A stretch of 52,911 nucleotides of DNA from Paucimonas sp. (GTDB lineage Bacteria > Pseudomonadota > Gammaproteobacteria > Pseudomonadales > Pseudomonadaceae). A program made the position numbers and the translations under genes. This document shows, one piece after another, positions 24,289 through 39,895 of the stretch (positions within the stretch are counted from its first letter, which is position 1; the number at the start of each line of letters is the position of its first letter). The stretch lies in NCBI GenBank assembly GCA_031253995.1, contig JAIRVG010000102.1, positions 1-52,911 of the forward strand. The letters run 5' to 3'. The notes under the pieces were generated by a model. The model worked only from the letters and a program-made list of their open reading frames with translations, had not been told where the DNA came from and did no database searches.

Positions 24289-26250
24289 TCAGCCTGCAGC
24301 TTCCTCCAGCGCCACCAGCACGCTCCCTTCACTGACCATCTCACCTTCCTGGCAATACAGCGCCGCCACCGTCCCGGCATGGGGTGCGCGGATGCTGTGT
24401 TCCATCTTCATGGCCTCCAGCACTACCAGTTGGGTACCGGCCTCGACCACCTGGCCCGGCTCCACCAGCACCCGCACGATGCTGCCGTTCATGGGCGCGG
24501 TCAGGCCGCCCTGATGGCCGTGCCCGGCTTCCGCCTCGGCGATCGGGTCGTAGGCGCTGATCGCGTGCAGTTCGCCATCCCAGCGCAGGTACAGGGTGTC
24601 GCCCCGACGGATCGCCAGGTGCTGGCGGCGCAGGCCGCTGTCATCCACCCGCAGTTGCTCGCCATCGAGGATGAAGGTCCACGCTGCCGCCTGGTCCAGC
24701 CCCAGCGCCTGCTGCTCGCCATTGCAGCTCAGGTGCAGGCTGACATGCGCCGGCACACCCGCGCGGAAACCCTGGCGCGAAGCCCAGGGCGAATGCGCGT
24801 CGTCCTCGCGCACCGTCGCCGGCAGCCCCTGTACCCAGGCCTCCGCCGCCGCCTGCCAGAAACCGGCGGGCAGGGCGCCCGGGGCCGGCAGCAGGTCGTC
24901 GTGGTAGCGCGGGATGAAGCCGGTATCCAGCTCCGCCGCCGCAAAGGCCGGATGGGCGAGGATGCGCCGCAGGAAGGTGATGTTGGTCTTCACCCCGCCG
25001 ATGGCGAACTCGTCGAGCATCGCCAGCAGGCGCAGGCGCGCCTGTTCGCGGTCCTCGCCCCAGGCGATCAGCTTGCCCAGCATCGGATCGTAGAAGGGCG
25101 ATACCTGGTCACCCTCGGCAACCCCGCTGTCCACCCGACGCCCCGCACCGGGTGCGCTTTCGCGGTACAGCGCCAGCTTGCCGGTGGCCGGCAGGAAATC
25201 GTTGGCCGGGTCTTCGGCATATAGCCGCACCTCGATGGCATGGCCGTTCAGAGGCACTTGCTCCTGGGTGATCGGCAGCGCCTCGCCTCGGGCGACGCGA
25301 ATCTGCCAGGCCACCAGGTCGAGGCCGGTGATGGCTTCGGTGACCGGGTGCTCTACCTGCAGGCGAGTGTTCATCTCCATGAAGAAGAATTCGCCACGGG
25401 CATCCAGCAGGAATTCCACGGTACCGGCGCCGACATAGCCGATGGCCTGCGCCGCACGCACCGCTGCTTCACCCATGGCCTTGCGCAGCTCGACGCTGAG
25501 GCCCGGAGCCGGCGCTTCTTCCACCACCTTCTGGTGCCGACGCTGGATCGAGCAGTCGCGCTCGTTGAGGTACAGGCAGTTGCCGTGCTGGTCGGCGAAC
25601 ACCTGGATCTCCACGTGGCGCGGCTTGAGCACGTATTTTTCCACCAGCATCCGCGCATCGCCGAACGACGATTGCGCTTCGCGCTGCGCCGAGGCCAGGG
25701 CCTCGGCCAGCTGGCTTTCCTGTTCCACCACCTTCATGCCCTTGCCACCACCGCCGGCGGTGGCCTTGAGCAGCACCGGATAACCGATCTTCTCGGACGC
25801 AGCGCGGAAGGTCTCCAGGTCCTGGGCCTCGCCGTGGTAGCCGGGCACCAGTGGCACCCCGGCGGTCTCCATCAGGGCCTTGGCCGCGGACTTGCTGCCC
25901 ATGGCCTCGATGGCACTGGCCGGCGGGCCGAGGAAGATCAGCCCGGCCTCTTCGATGGCGCGGGCGAAGCCGGCGTTCTCGGACAGGAAGCCGTAGCCTG
26001 GGTGGATGGCCTGGGCACCACTGGCCCTGGCCGCGGCGATCAGTTTGTCGATGACCAGGTAGCTTTCCGCCGGCTTGGCGCCGCCGAGGTCGACGCGGAT
26101 ATCGGCTTCGCGGCTGTGCCGCGCTTCACGGTCCACCGCGCTGTGCACGGCGACGGTGGTCAGCCCCAGGGACTTGGCGGTGCGCATCACCCGGCAGGCG
26201 ATCTCGCCACGGTTGGCGACCAGCAGGGTGGTCAGCTCGGGACGGCTCAT
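24289..26250 (-). CDS. liuD: Methylcrotonyl-CoA carboxylase, biotin-containing alpha subunit
   Basis: Biotin carboxylase / biotin carrier subunit of 3-methylcrotonyl-CoA carboxylase (leucine breakdown), 653 residues. In order: biotin carboxylase N-domain (LLVANRGEIACRVMRTAKSL near 8), ATP-grasp domain with the Gly-rich KATAGGGGKGMKV near 160, catalytic-core segment MEMNTRLQVEHPVTE near 285, carboxylase C-domain, a linking BT domain and the biotinyl domain with EAMKM, where K615 should carry biotin. Its start overlaps the stop of liuC (ATGA). Last gene of the liuABCD operon. The neighbours (isovaleryl-CoA dehydrogenase and carboxyltransferase) favour methylcrotonyl-CoA over geranyl-CoA as substrate. 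Confidence 0.94.
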   Translation of the reverse strand: MSRPELTTLLVANRGEIACRVMRTAKSLGLTTVAVHSAVDREARHSREADIRVDLGGAKPAESYLVIDKLIAAARASGAQAIHPGYGFLSENAGFARAIEEAGLIFLGPPASAIEAMGSKSAAKALMETAGVPLVPGYHGEAQDLETFRAASEKIGYPVLLKATAGGGGKGMKVVEQESQLAEALASAQREAQSSFGDARMLVEKYVLKPRHVEIQVFADQHGNCLYLNERDCSIQRRHQKVVEEAPAPGLSVELRKAMGEAAVRAAQAIGYVGAGTVEFLLDARGEFFFMEMNTRLQVEHPVTEAITGLDLVAWQIRVARGEALPITQEQVPLNGHAIEVRLYAEDPANDFLPATGKLALYRESAPGAGRRVDSGVAEGDQVSPFYDPMLGKLIAWGEDREQARLRLLAMLDEFAIGGVKTNITFLRRILAHPAFAAAELDTGFIPRYHDDLLPAPGALPAGFWQAAAEAWVQGLPATVREDDAHSPWASRQGFRAGVPAHVSLHLSCNGEQQALGLDQAAAWTFILDGEQLRVDDSGLRRQHLAIRRGDTLYLRWDGELHAISAYDPIAEAEAGHGHQGGLTAPMNGSIVRVLVEPGQVVEAGTQLVVLEAMKMEHSIRAPHAGTVAALYCQEGEMVSEGSVLVALEEAAG

Positions 26251-27065
26251 GGGCGGGGCTCCTTGGCGGATGGTTCGGCCTGCCAGGCCGGTTGGCGTTT
26301 TTCCAGGAAGGCGCGCAGGCCTTCCTGGCCTTCCGGGCTGACACGGATGCGGGCGATGGCGTTCTCGCAGTAGCGGCGCAGGGCCGGGGTCAGTTCACCG
26401 GGGCCGACCTCGCGCAGCAATTCCTTGCTGGCGCGCATGGCCTGCGGGCTGTTCTGCAGCAGGTTGGCGATCCAGTCTTCGACCCGTTCTTCCAGCTCTG
26501 CCGCCGGATAGCTTTCCGCGAGCAGGCCCAGTTCGCGGGCCCGGACGCCGCTGAAGCGCTCGGCGGTGAGGGCATAGCGGCGTGCCGCGCGCTCGCCCAT
26601 GGCCTGGACCACGAACGGGCTGATCACTGCCGGCGCCAGGCCGATGCGCACTTCCGACAGGCACAGTTGCGCGTCGTCGCTGCCGATGGCCATGTCGCAG
26701 CAGCTGATCAGGCCGAGGGCACCGCCGAAGGCCGCGCCCTGGACCACGGCCAGGGTCGGCACCTTCAGGCGTGCCAGGTTGTACATCAGTTCCGCCAGTT
26801 CCTGGGCATCGTCGAGATTGCTCTGGAAGTCCAGCGCAGCGCTCTGCTGCATCCAGGCCAGGTCGGCGCCGGCGCTGAAGTGGCGGCCGCGGCCACGGAG
26901 GACGACGAAGCGCAGGCTCGCATCGCTGGCGAGCTGGTCGAGGGCGATGATCAGTTCGCGGATCATCAGGGCGTTGAACGCGTTGTTCTTGTCCGCACGG
27001 CTCAGCCACAGGGTGGCGAAGCCGCGGGGATCCTTGATCAGTTCGAGGGTGCTGAAGTCGGTCAT
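26247..27065 (-). CDS. liuC: 3-Methylglutaconyl-CoA hydratase (enoyl-CoA hydratase family)
   Basis: Crotonase-fold hydratase of 272 residues that adds water to 3-methylglutaconyl-CoA to give HMG-CoA in leucine catabolism. Visible marks: the oxyanion-hole segment HFSAGADLAWMQ near residue 62 and VQGAAFGGALGLISCCDMAI near 110, followed by the E-rich SEVRIGLAP. The ATG at 27065 begins MTDFSTLEL four bases after the liuB stop. A longer in-frame reading starts inside liuB and is rejected. Within the liu operon between the carboxylase subunit genes. Confidence 0.92.
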   Translation of the reverse strand: MTDFSTLELIKDPRGFATLWLSRADKNNAFNALMIRELIIALDQLASDASLRFVVLRGRGRHFSAGADLAWMQQSAALDFQSNLDDAQELAELMYNLARLKVPTLAVVQGAAFGGALGLISCCDMAIGSDDAQLCLSEVRIGLAPAVISPFVVQAMGERAARRYALTAERFSGVRARELGLLAESYPAAELEERVEDWIANLLQNSPQAMRASKELLREVGPGELTPALRRYCENAIARIRVSPEGQEGLRAFLEKRQPAWQAEPSAKEPRP

Positions 27066-27069
27066 TCGC

Positions 27070-28677
27070 TCACATCCGGAAAATGCCGAAGCGGCTGGCT
27101 TCGATCGGCGCGTTGAGGGCGGCGGACAGGGCCAGGCCAAGGACGTCGCGGGTCTGCGCCGGGTCGATGACGCCGTCGTCCCACAGGCGGGCGCTGGAGT
27201 AGTAGGGGTGGCCCTGGTGCTCGTACTGGTCGAGGATCGGCTGTTTCAGCTTCGCCTCGTCCTCGGCGCTGAAGGCCTGGCCGCTGCGTTCGCTCTGTTC
27301 GCGCTTGACCTGGGCCAGCACGCCGGCCGCCTGCTCGGCGCCCATCACGCCGATCCGCGCGTTCGGCCACATCCACAGGAAGCGCGGGTCGTAGGCCCGG
27401 CCGCACATACCGTAGTTGCCGGCACCGAAGCTGCCGCCGATGATCACGGTGAACTTCGGCACCTTGGCGCAGGCCACCGCGGTGACCAGCTTGGCGCCGT
27501 GCTTGGCGATGCCGCCGGCCTCGTATTTCTGCCCGACCATGAACCCGGTGATGTTTTGCAGGAACAGCAGCGGGATGCCGCGCTGGCAGGCCAGTTCGAT
27601 GAAGTGCGCGCCTTTCTGCGCGGCCTCGGCGAAGAGGATGCCGTTGTTGGCGAGGATGGCGATCGGGTAGCCGTGCAGGTGGGCGAAGCCGCACACCAGG
27701 GTGGTGCCGAACAGCGCCTTGAACTCATCGAAGACCGAACCGTCCACCAGGCGGGCGATGATCTCGCGCACGTCGAAGGGTTGCTTGGCATCGGCCGGGA
27801 CCACGCCATACAGTTCGTCGACGCCGTACAGCGGGGCGACCGGCGTGCGCACCTGCAGCTCGCCCTGCTTGTGCCAGTTGAGGTTGGCCACGCAGCGGCG
27901 GGCGATGGCCAGGGCGTGTTCGTCGTTGTCGGCGTAGTGGTCGGCGACGCCGCTGGTCTTGCAGTGCACGTCGGCGCCACCGAGGTCCTCGGCGCTGACC
28001 ACCTCGCCGGTGGCGGCCTTCACCAGCGGCGGGCCGGCGAGGAAGATGGTGGCCTGCTGGCGGACCATGATGGTCTCGTCGGACATCGCCGGCACATAGG
28101 CGCCGCCGGCGGTGCACGAGCCCATGACCACGGCGATCTGCGGGATGCCCTGGGCGCTCATGTTGGCCTGGTTGAAGAAGATCCGCCCGAAGTGCTCGCG
28201 GTCGGGGAACACCTCGTCCTGGCGCGGCAGGTTGGCGCCGCCGGAGTCCACCAGGTACAGGCAGGGCAGGCGGTTCTGCTGGGCGATGGCCTGGGCGCGC
28301 AGGTGTTTCTTCACGGTCAGCGGGTAGTAGGAGCCGCCTTTCACCGTGGCGTCGTTGGCCACGATCATGCACTCGACGCCTTCGACCCGGCCGATGCCGG
28401 CGATCACGCCGGCGGCCGGCACGTCTTCGCCGTACACCTCATGGGCGGCCAGCTGGCCGATCTCCAGGAAGGGCGAGCCCGGATCGAGCAGGCGGTCGAT
28501 GCGCTCGCGGGGCAGCAGCTTGCCGCGGGAAGTGTGGCGTTCCTGGGCCTTCGGCCCGCCGCCCTGGTGCACCCGGGCGAGCAGGGTGCGCAGGGCATTG
28601 ACCTGCTCCAGCATGGCCGCGCTGTTCTGCGCGAAGTCCGGGGCGCGGGTGTTCAACTGGGATTTCAGGATCATCAT
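27070..28677 (-). CDS. liuB: Methylcrotonyl-CoA carboxylase, carboxyltransferase beta subunit
   Basis: Carboxyltransferase subunit that moves CO2 from biotin on LiuD to 3-methylcrotonyl-CoA; 535 residues, the normal size. Features include LPRERIDRLLDPGSPFLEIG near 53, the acyl-CoA-binding VMGSCTAGGAYVPAMSDE near 195, and the second crotonase half with ITGFMVGQKYEAGGIAKHGA near 375 and IGGSFGAGNYGMCGRAYDP near 410. Start is the first of two adjacent ATG codons. A 103-base spacer with an inverted repeat separates it from liuA. Confidence 0.95.
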   Translation of the reverse strand: MMILKSQLNTRAPDFAQNSAAMLEQVNALRTLLARVHQGGGPKAQERHTSRGKLLPRERIDRLLDPGSPFLEIGQLAAHEVYGEDVPAAGVIAGIGRVEGVECMIVANDATVKGGSYYPLTVKKHLRAQAIAQQNRLPCLYLVDSGGANLPRQDEVFPDREHFGRIFFNQANMSAQGIPQIAVVMGSCTAGGAYVPAMSDETIMVRQQATIFLAGPPLVKAATGEVVSAEDLGGADVHCKTSGVADHYADNDEHALAIARRCVANLNWHKQGELQVRTPVAPLYGVDELYGVVPADAKQPFDVREIIARLVDGSVFDEFKALFGTTLVCGFAHLHGYPIAILANNGILFAEAAQKGAHFIELACQRGIPLLFLQNITGFMVGQKYEAGGIAKHGAKLVTAVACAKVPKFTVIIGGSFGAGNYGMCGRAYDPRFLWMWPNARIGVMGAEQAAGVLAQVKREQSERSGQAFSAEDEAKLKQPILDQYEHQGHPYYSSARLWDDGVIDPAQTRDVLGLALSAALNAPIEASRFGIFRM

Positions 28678-28708
28678 CGTGCCTTCGGCAGCTTCAAGCC
28701 ATAAGCTT

Positions 28709-28757
28709 CAAGCTGCAAGAATGGTTCGTACGCAATGCTGCTTTCTCTTGCAGCTTG
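28709..28757. repeat. Intercistronic inverted repeat between liuA and liuB
   Basis: Arms caagctgcaaga (28709-28720) and tcttgcagcttg (28746-28757) are perfect 12-bp complements around a 25-base loop, with further degenerate copies of agcttcaagc/gcttgcaac on both sides (28690-28775). This family of cttgcagcttg repeats is often seen between Pseudomonas genes. Placed between two operon genes, it could protect or process the mRNA and set different levels for liuA and liuBCD. Confidence 0.7.
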
Positions 28758-28780
28758 CAACTTGAGGCTTGCAACTGCTC

Positions 28781-29944
28781 CTAGCGCGTTTCGTTGAACA
28801 GCTCGCGACCGATCAGCATGCGGCGGATCTCGCTGGTGCCGGCGCCGATCTCGTAGAGCTTGGCGTCGCGCAGCAGGCGGCCTGCCGGGAATTCGTTGAT
28901 ATAGCCGTTGCCGCCGAGGATCTGGATCGCTTCCAGGGCCATCTGGGTAGCGCGCTCGGCGGTGTAGAGGATCACCCCGGCGGCGTCCTTGCGGGTGGTT
29001 TCGGCGCGGTCGCAGGCCTGGGCCACGGCGTACAGGTAGGCGCGGCTGGCGTTGAGCTGGGTGTACATGTCGGCGATCTTGCCCTGGATCAGCTGGAACT
29101 CGCCGATGCTCTGGCCGAACTGCTTGCGGTCGTGGATATAAGGCACCACCAGGTCCATGCACGACTGCATGATGCCGGTCGGGCCACCGGCGAGAACCAC
29201 GCGCTCGTAGTCCAGGCCGCTCATCAGCACCTTCACGCCGCCATTGAGCTTGCCGAGGATGTTTTCCTGTGGCACCTCGACGTTGTCGAAGAACAGCTCG
29301 CAGGTGTTGGAGCCGCGCATGCCCAGCTTGTCGAACTTGTTGCTGCGGCTGAAGCCTTTCCAGTCACGCTCGACGATGAACGCGGTAATGCCGTGCGGGC
29401 CCTTTTCCAGGTCGGTCTTGGCGTAGATCACGTAGGTGTTGGCGTCGGGGCCGTTGGTGATCCAGGTCTTGCTGCCGTTGAGCACGAAGTGGTCGCCGCG
29501 TTGTTCGGCGCGCAGCTTCATGGAGACCACGTCGGAACCGGCATTCGGCTCGCTCATGGCCAGGGCGCCGATATGCTCGCCGCTGATCAGCTTGGGCAGG
29601 TACTTGAGTTTCTGTTCGTGGGTGCCGTTGCGGTTGATCTGGTTGACGCAGAGGTTGGAGTGGGCGCCGTAGGACAGGGCCACCGAGGCCGAACCGCGGC
29701 TGATTTCCTCCATGGCCACCACATGGGCCAGGTAACCCAGGCCGGCGCCGCCGTATTCCTCGCTGACGGTCACGCCGAGCAGGCCCATGTCGCCGAACTT
29801 GCGCCACATGTCGGCGGGGAACAGGTTGTCGTGGTCGATCTGTGCGGCGCGGGGTGCCAGTTCGGCGGCGACGAAGGTCTGCACCTGGTCGCGGAGCATG
29901 TCGATGGTTTCGCCCAGGGCGAAGTTCAGGGAGGGATACAGCAT
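28781..29944 (-). CDS. liuA: Isovaleryl-CoA dehydrogenase
   Basis: FAD-dependent acyl-CoA dehydrogenase of 387 residues that oxidises isovaleryl-CoA to 3-methylcrotonyl-CoA, the first committed liu step. The FAD/substrate signatures ALAMSEPNAGSDVVSM (127-142) and the C-terminal QILGGNGYINEFPAGRLLRD are present. The catalytic base is E247 in GLDYERVVLAGGP, the placement typical of isovaleryl-CoA dehydrogenases rather than the later Glu of most straight-chain enzymes. First gene of the operon; a TTTACGTTAACGTAAA palindrome ends 52 bases upstream of its ATG. Confidence 0.95.
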   Translation of the reverse strand: MLYPSLNFALGETIDMLRDQVQTFVAAELAPRAAQIDHDNLFPADMWRKFGDMGLLGVTVSEEYGGAGLGYLAHVVAMEEISRGSASVALSYGAHSNLCVNQINRNGTHEQKLKYLPKLISGEHIGALAMSEPNAGSDVVSMKLRAEQRGDHFVLNGSKTWITNGPDANTYVIYAKTDLEKGPHGITAFIVERDWKGFSRSNKFDKLGMRGSNTCELFFDNVEVPQENILGKLNGGVKVLMSGLDYERVVLAGGPTGIMQSCMDLVVPYIHDRKQFGQSIGEFQLIQGKIADMYTQLNASRAYLYAVAQACDRAETTRKDAAGVILYTAERATQMALEAIQILGGNGYINEFPAGRLLRDAKLYEIGAGTSEIRRMLIGRELFNETR

Positions 29945-29995
29945 GCGGGCACCTTCTATTGTCAGTTCTTGGAGGGGTGGGGTCTGGATATCACC

Positions 29996-30011
29996 TTTAC
30001 GTTAACGTAAA
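29996..30011. promoter_or_regulatory. Operator palindrome 1 (liuA side), LiuR-like
   Basis: A perfect 16-bp palindrome TTTACGTTAACGTAAA, extended by C/C-type flanks, placed 52 bases upstream of liuA. An identical copy lies 51 bases away. It matches my recollection of the MerR-type LiuR operator described for branched-chain amino acid catabolism genes in proteobacteria; the regulator gene itself is not in the window. Confidence 0.8.
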
Positions 30012-30046
30012 CCTGAGTCCGTGCACTGTCAATCATCACCATGACC

Positions 30047-30062
30047 TTTACGTTAACGTAAA
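30047..30062. promoter_or_regulatory. Operator palindrome 2 (acyl-CoA synthetase side), LiuR-like
   Basis: Second identical TTTACGTTAACGTAAA palindrome, 62 bases upstream of the acyl-CoA synthetase ATG. Having one copy near each divergent start suggests that the liu operon and the synthetase gene answer to the same regulator. Confidence 0.8.
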
Positions 30063-30123
30063 TTTAAGCCAGAGTAAGTCCGCCCCGATCAGCTCCCAAG
30101 AACAAACACAAACAGGGATCGCC

Positions 30124-31797
<1,674 letters not shown>

Positions 31798-31810
31798 TCC
31801 CCAAAGCCAT

Positions 31811-31902
31811 ACGCGGACCTTGTGGGAGCGGGTTCACCCGCGATTGCGGTGGTGGGTTCACTATCGCAATCGCGGGTGAACCCGCTCCCACAGGGTCCGC
31901 GT
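31811..31902. repeat. REP-type 37-bp inverted repeat
   Basis: Arms 31811-31847 and 31866-31902 pair over 37 bases with a single T:G wobble, around an 18-base loop. The inner part gtgggagcgggttcacccgcg is the well-known P. putida REP motif. It lies between convergent genes (acyl-CoA synthetase and the small proline-rich protein) and can act as a two-way terminator or mRNA end protector. Confidence 0.9.
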
Positions 31903-31932
31903 ACGGCATTCCAACACTTCCTGGCAACCCGT

Positions 31933-32100
31933 CTACTCTGAACCTTTCACCGGCGGCTCCTCGCTCGGCGGGTCTCCCACCGTGGGCGGCACCGTCGGCT
32001 TGACCGGCACGCCTTCAGGCTCGTCCTGGGGCACCGGTGGTGGCAGGTTCGGGTCGTCGATATTCGGGTCGGGCGTTTCTGCCGGGATAGGGATGCTCAT
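31933..32100 (-). CDS. Small proline-rich acidic protein
   Basis: A 55-residue protein, about one-third proline, with many Asp and Glu residues (PDPNIDDPNLPPPVPQDEPE near the middle and PPSEEPPVKGSE at the end). No signal peptide or membrane helix. Support for a real gene is a good ribosome site GAGGAAA seven bases before the ATG and an upstream region shared with the divergent glgE gene. It is likely unfolded in solution. Function unknown; the location suggests expression together with the trehalose/glucan genes under osmotic or stationary-phase stress. Confidence 0.7.
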   Translation of the reverse strand: MSIPIPAETPDPNIDDPNLPPPVPQDEPEGVPVKPTVPPTVGDPPSEEPPVKGSE

Positions 32101-32235
32101 CGGGCGTTTCCTCGCGTTCAACAAGACACACCTGGGTTGGACCGCCGGTACCCGACTTCGCTCATTTTTTATTGAACCCCCGCGCCCGCCATTGCTCTCA
32201 ATCCTTACCGCCACGTCGTAACGGAGCGATGATCG

Positions 32236-34263
32236 ATGACCCGCAACGAGCCTTTCGAAACCGAGCGCATGGCCGCCAGCGACAACCCCGCCGACGCGCC
32301 GCTGAGCCTGTCCCAGGCGCTGCTGCTGCCGCGCGTCGTGATCGAGGACACCACGCCCGTGATCGACGCGGGGCTGTACGCGGTAAAGACCGAAGTGGGC
32401 AAGACCGTGACAGTGGGCAGCAAGGTATACGCCGACGGTCATGATGTCCTGGCAGTAGCCCTCAACTGGCGCAAGGCCGGCAGCCGGCTATGGCACAGCC
32501 AGCCGATGAGGTTCCTTGGCAACGACCGCTGGGAGGCCGGTTTCACCGTCGCCGAAACCGGCCGCCATCTGTTCCTCGTCGAGGCCTGGATCGACGCCTA
32601 CGCCACCTACTGTCACGACCTGGAAAAGAAATTCACCGCCGGCGTGGACATCGCCCTGGAACTGGAGGAGGGCCGCCTGCACCTGGAACACGGTGCCGAG
32701 CGCAGCGGCAACTCCCTGCGCGATCACCTGTCCACGCTGGTCAAGCGTTTGCGCAAGGGCCTGCCGGCGGCGGCCCAGGTCGAGATGCTGCTGGCCCAGG
32801 ACACCCGGGCGCTGATGGCCCAGGCCGATCCTCGCGGCTACCTCAGCCGCAGCCCGGAATTTCCCCTGGAGGTGGAGCGCGAGCGCGCCGCGTTCGCCAG
32901 CTGGTACGAGCTGTTTCCCCGCTCGATCACCGACGATCCCCGGCGTCACGGCACCTTCAATGACGTCCATGCGCGCCTGCCGATGATCCGCGACATGGGC
33001 TTCGACGTCCTCTATTTCCCGCCGATCCACCCCATCGGCAACAAGTTCCGCAAGGGCCGCAACAACGCGCTCAACGCCGCGCCGGGCGATCCCGGCAGCC
33101 CCTACGCCATCGGCAGCCCGGACGGCGGCCACGAGGCGATCCACCCGCAACTGGGCAGCCGCGAGGATTTCCGCCGCCTGGTGGCCGCCGCCGCCGAGCA
33201 TGGCCTGGAAATCGCCCTCGACTTCGCCATCCAGTGTTCCCAGGACCATCCCTGGCTGAACGAGCATCCGGGCTGGTTCTCCTGGCGCCCGGACGGCAGC
33301 ATCCGCTACGCGGAAAACCCGCCGAAGAAATACCAGGACATCGTCAACGTCGACTTCTACGCCGCCGACGCCGTGCCCGCGCTGTGGCTGGCCCTGCGCG
33401 ACATCGTCGAGGGCTGGGTGGAGGAGGGGGTCAAGCAGTTCCGCGTCGACAACCCGCACACCAAGCCGCTGCCCTTCTGGCAGTGGCTGATCGCCGATAT
33501 CCGCGCCCGGCACCCGGAGGTGATCTTCCTCGCCGAAGCCTTCACCAAGCCGGCGATGATGGCCCGGCTCGGCAAGGTCGGCTACAGCCAGAGCTACACC
33601 TACTTCACCTGGCGCAACAGCAAGGCGGAAATCCAGGAGTACTTTGAAACCCTCAACCAGCCGCCCTGGTCGCTGTGCTACCGGCCGAACTTCTTTGTCA
33701 ACACGCCGGACATCAACCCGTTCTTCCTGCATCACGCCGGTCGCGCCGGTTTCCTGATCCGCGCCGCCCTGGCCACCATGGGCTCGGGCCTCTGGGGCAT
33801 GTATTCGGGCTTCGAGCTGTGCGAGTCGGCGCCGATCCCGGGCAAGGAGGAATACCTCGATTCGGAGAAGTACGAGATCCGCCCGCGGGACTTCAACCAG
33901 CCCGGCAACATCATCGCCGAGATCGCCCAGCTCAACCGCATCCGCCGCCAGCAGCCGGCCCTGCAGAGCCACCTGGGGGTGCAGTTCTTCAATGCCTGGA
34001 ACGACAGCATCGTCTACTTCGGCAAGCGCACCCCGGACGGTGAGGGCTACGTGCTGGTGGCGGTCAGCCTCGATCCGCACAACGCCCAGGAGGCGCATTT
34101 CGAGCTGCCGCTGTGGGAGCTGGGCCTGGACGACAACGCCGTCACCCGCGGCGAAGACCTGATGAACGGCCACCGCTGGGAGTGGTACGGCAAGACCCAG
34201 TGGATGCGCATCGAACCCTGGCACCTGCCGTTCGGTATCTGGCGCCTGGACAAGGCCCTCTAG
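32236..34263 (+). CDS. glgE: Maltosyltransferase GlgE (alpha-1,4-glucan:maltose-1-phosphate)
   Basis: GH13_3 enzyme that extends alpha-1,4-glucan with maltose from alpha-maltose-1-phosphate; 675 residues. The N-terminal DUF3416-type domain (about 30-140, PVIDAGLYAVKTEVGKTVTV) and helical insert are specific to GlgE. The catalytic barrel shows ASWYELFPRS near 221, VLYFPPIHPIG near 258, the nucleophile D405 in QFRVDNPHTKP and the acid/base E434 in FLAEAFTKP. The ATG at 32236 is preceded by GGAG nine bases upstream. It starts a three-gene operon glgE-treS-glgB with 14 bases to the next gene. Confidence 0.94.
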   Translation: MTRNEPFETERMAASDNPADAPLSLSQALLLPRVVIEDTTPVIDAGLYAVKTEVGKTVTVGSKVYADGHDVLAVALNWRKAGSRLWHSQPMRFLGNDRWEAGFTVAETGRHLFLVEAWIDAYATYCHDLEKKFTAGVDIALELEEGRLHLEHGAERSGNSLRDHLSTLVKRLRKGLPAAAQVEMLLAQDTRALMAQADPRGYLSRSPEFPLEVERERAAFASWYELFPRSITDDPRRHGTFNDVHARLPMIRDMGFDVLYFPPIHPIGNKFRKGRNNALNAAPGDPGSPYAIGSPDGGHEAIHPQLGSREDFRRLVAAAAEHGLEIALDFAIQCSQDHPWLNEHPGWFSWRPDGSIRYAENPPKKYQDIVNVDFYAADAVPALWLALRDIVEGWVEEGVKQFRVDNPHTKPLPFWQWLIADIRARHPEVIFLAEAFTKPAMMARLGKVGYSQSYTYFTWRNSKAEIQEYFETLNQPPWSLCYRPNFFVNTPDINPFFLHHAGRAGFLIRAALATMGSGLWGMYSGFELCESAPIPGKEEYLDSEKYEIRPRDFNQPGNIIAEIAQLNRIRRQQPALQSHLGVQFFNAWNDSIVYFGKRTPDGEGYVLVAVSLDPHNAQEAHFELPLWELGLDDNAVTRGEDLMNGHRWEWYGKTQWMRIEPWHLPFGIWRLDKAL

Positions 34264-34277
34264 AAAGGACGTCGAGC

Positions 34278-39803
<5,526 letters not shown>

Positions 39804-39835
39804 GTGCTTGCGGTTGGGCGGTTTTTTCGGCAACG

Positions 39836-39874
39836 CCACCGTCCCCAGGCTCCTTGCCGTTGCCGGGACGGTGG
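39836..39874. repeat. Hairpin between convergent glgB and RHS genes
   Basis: Arms ccaccgtccc (39836-39845) and gggacggtgg (39865-39874) are perfect complements around a 19-base loop. It begins 33 bases past the glgB stop and 22 bases before the RHS protein stop on the other strand. A two-way transcription end is likely, although no T-run follows. Confidence 0.5.
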
Positions 39875-39895
39875 TGGGCCTGGGAGCCGCTGAAA

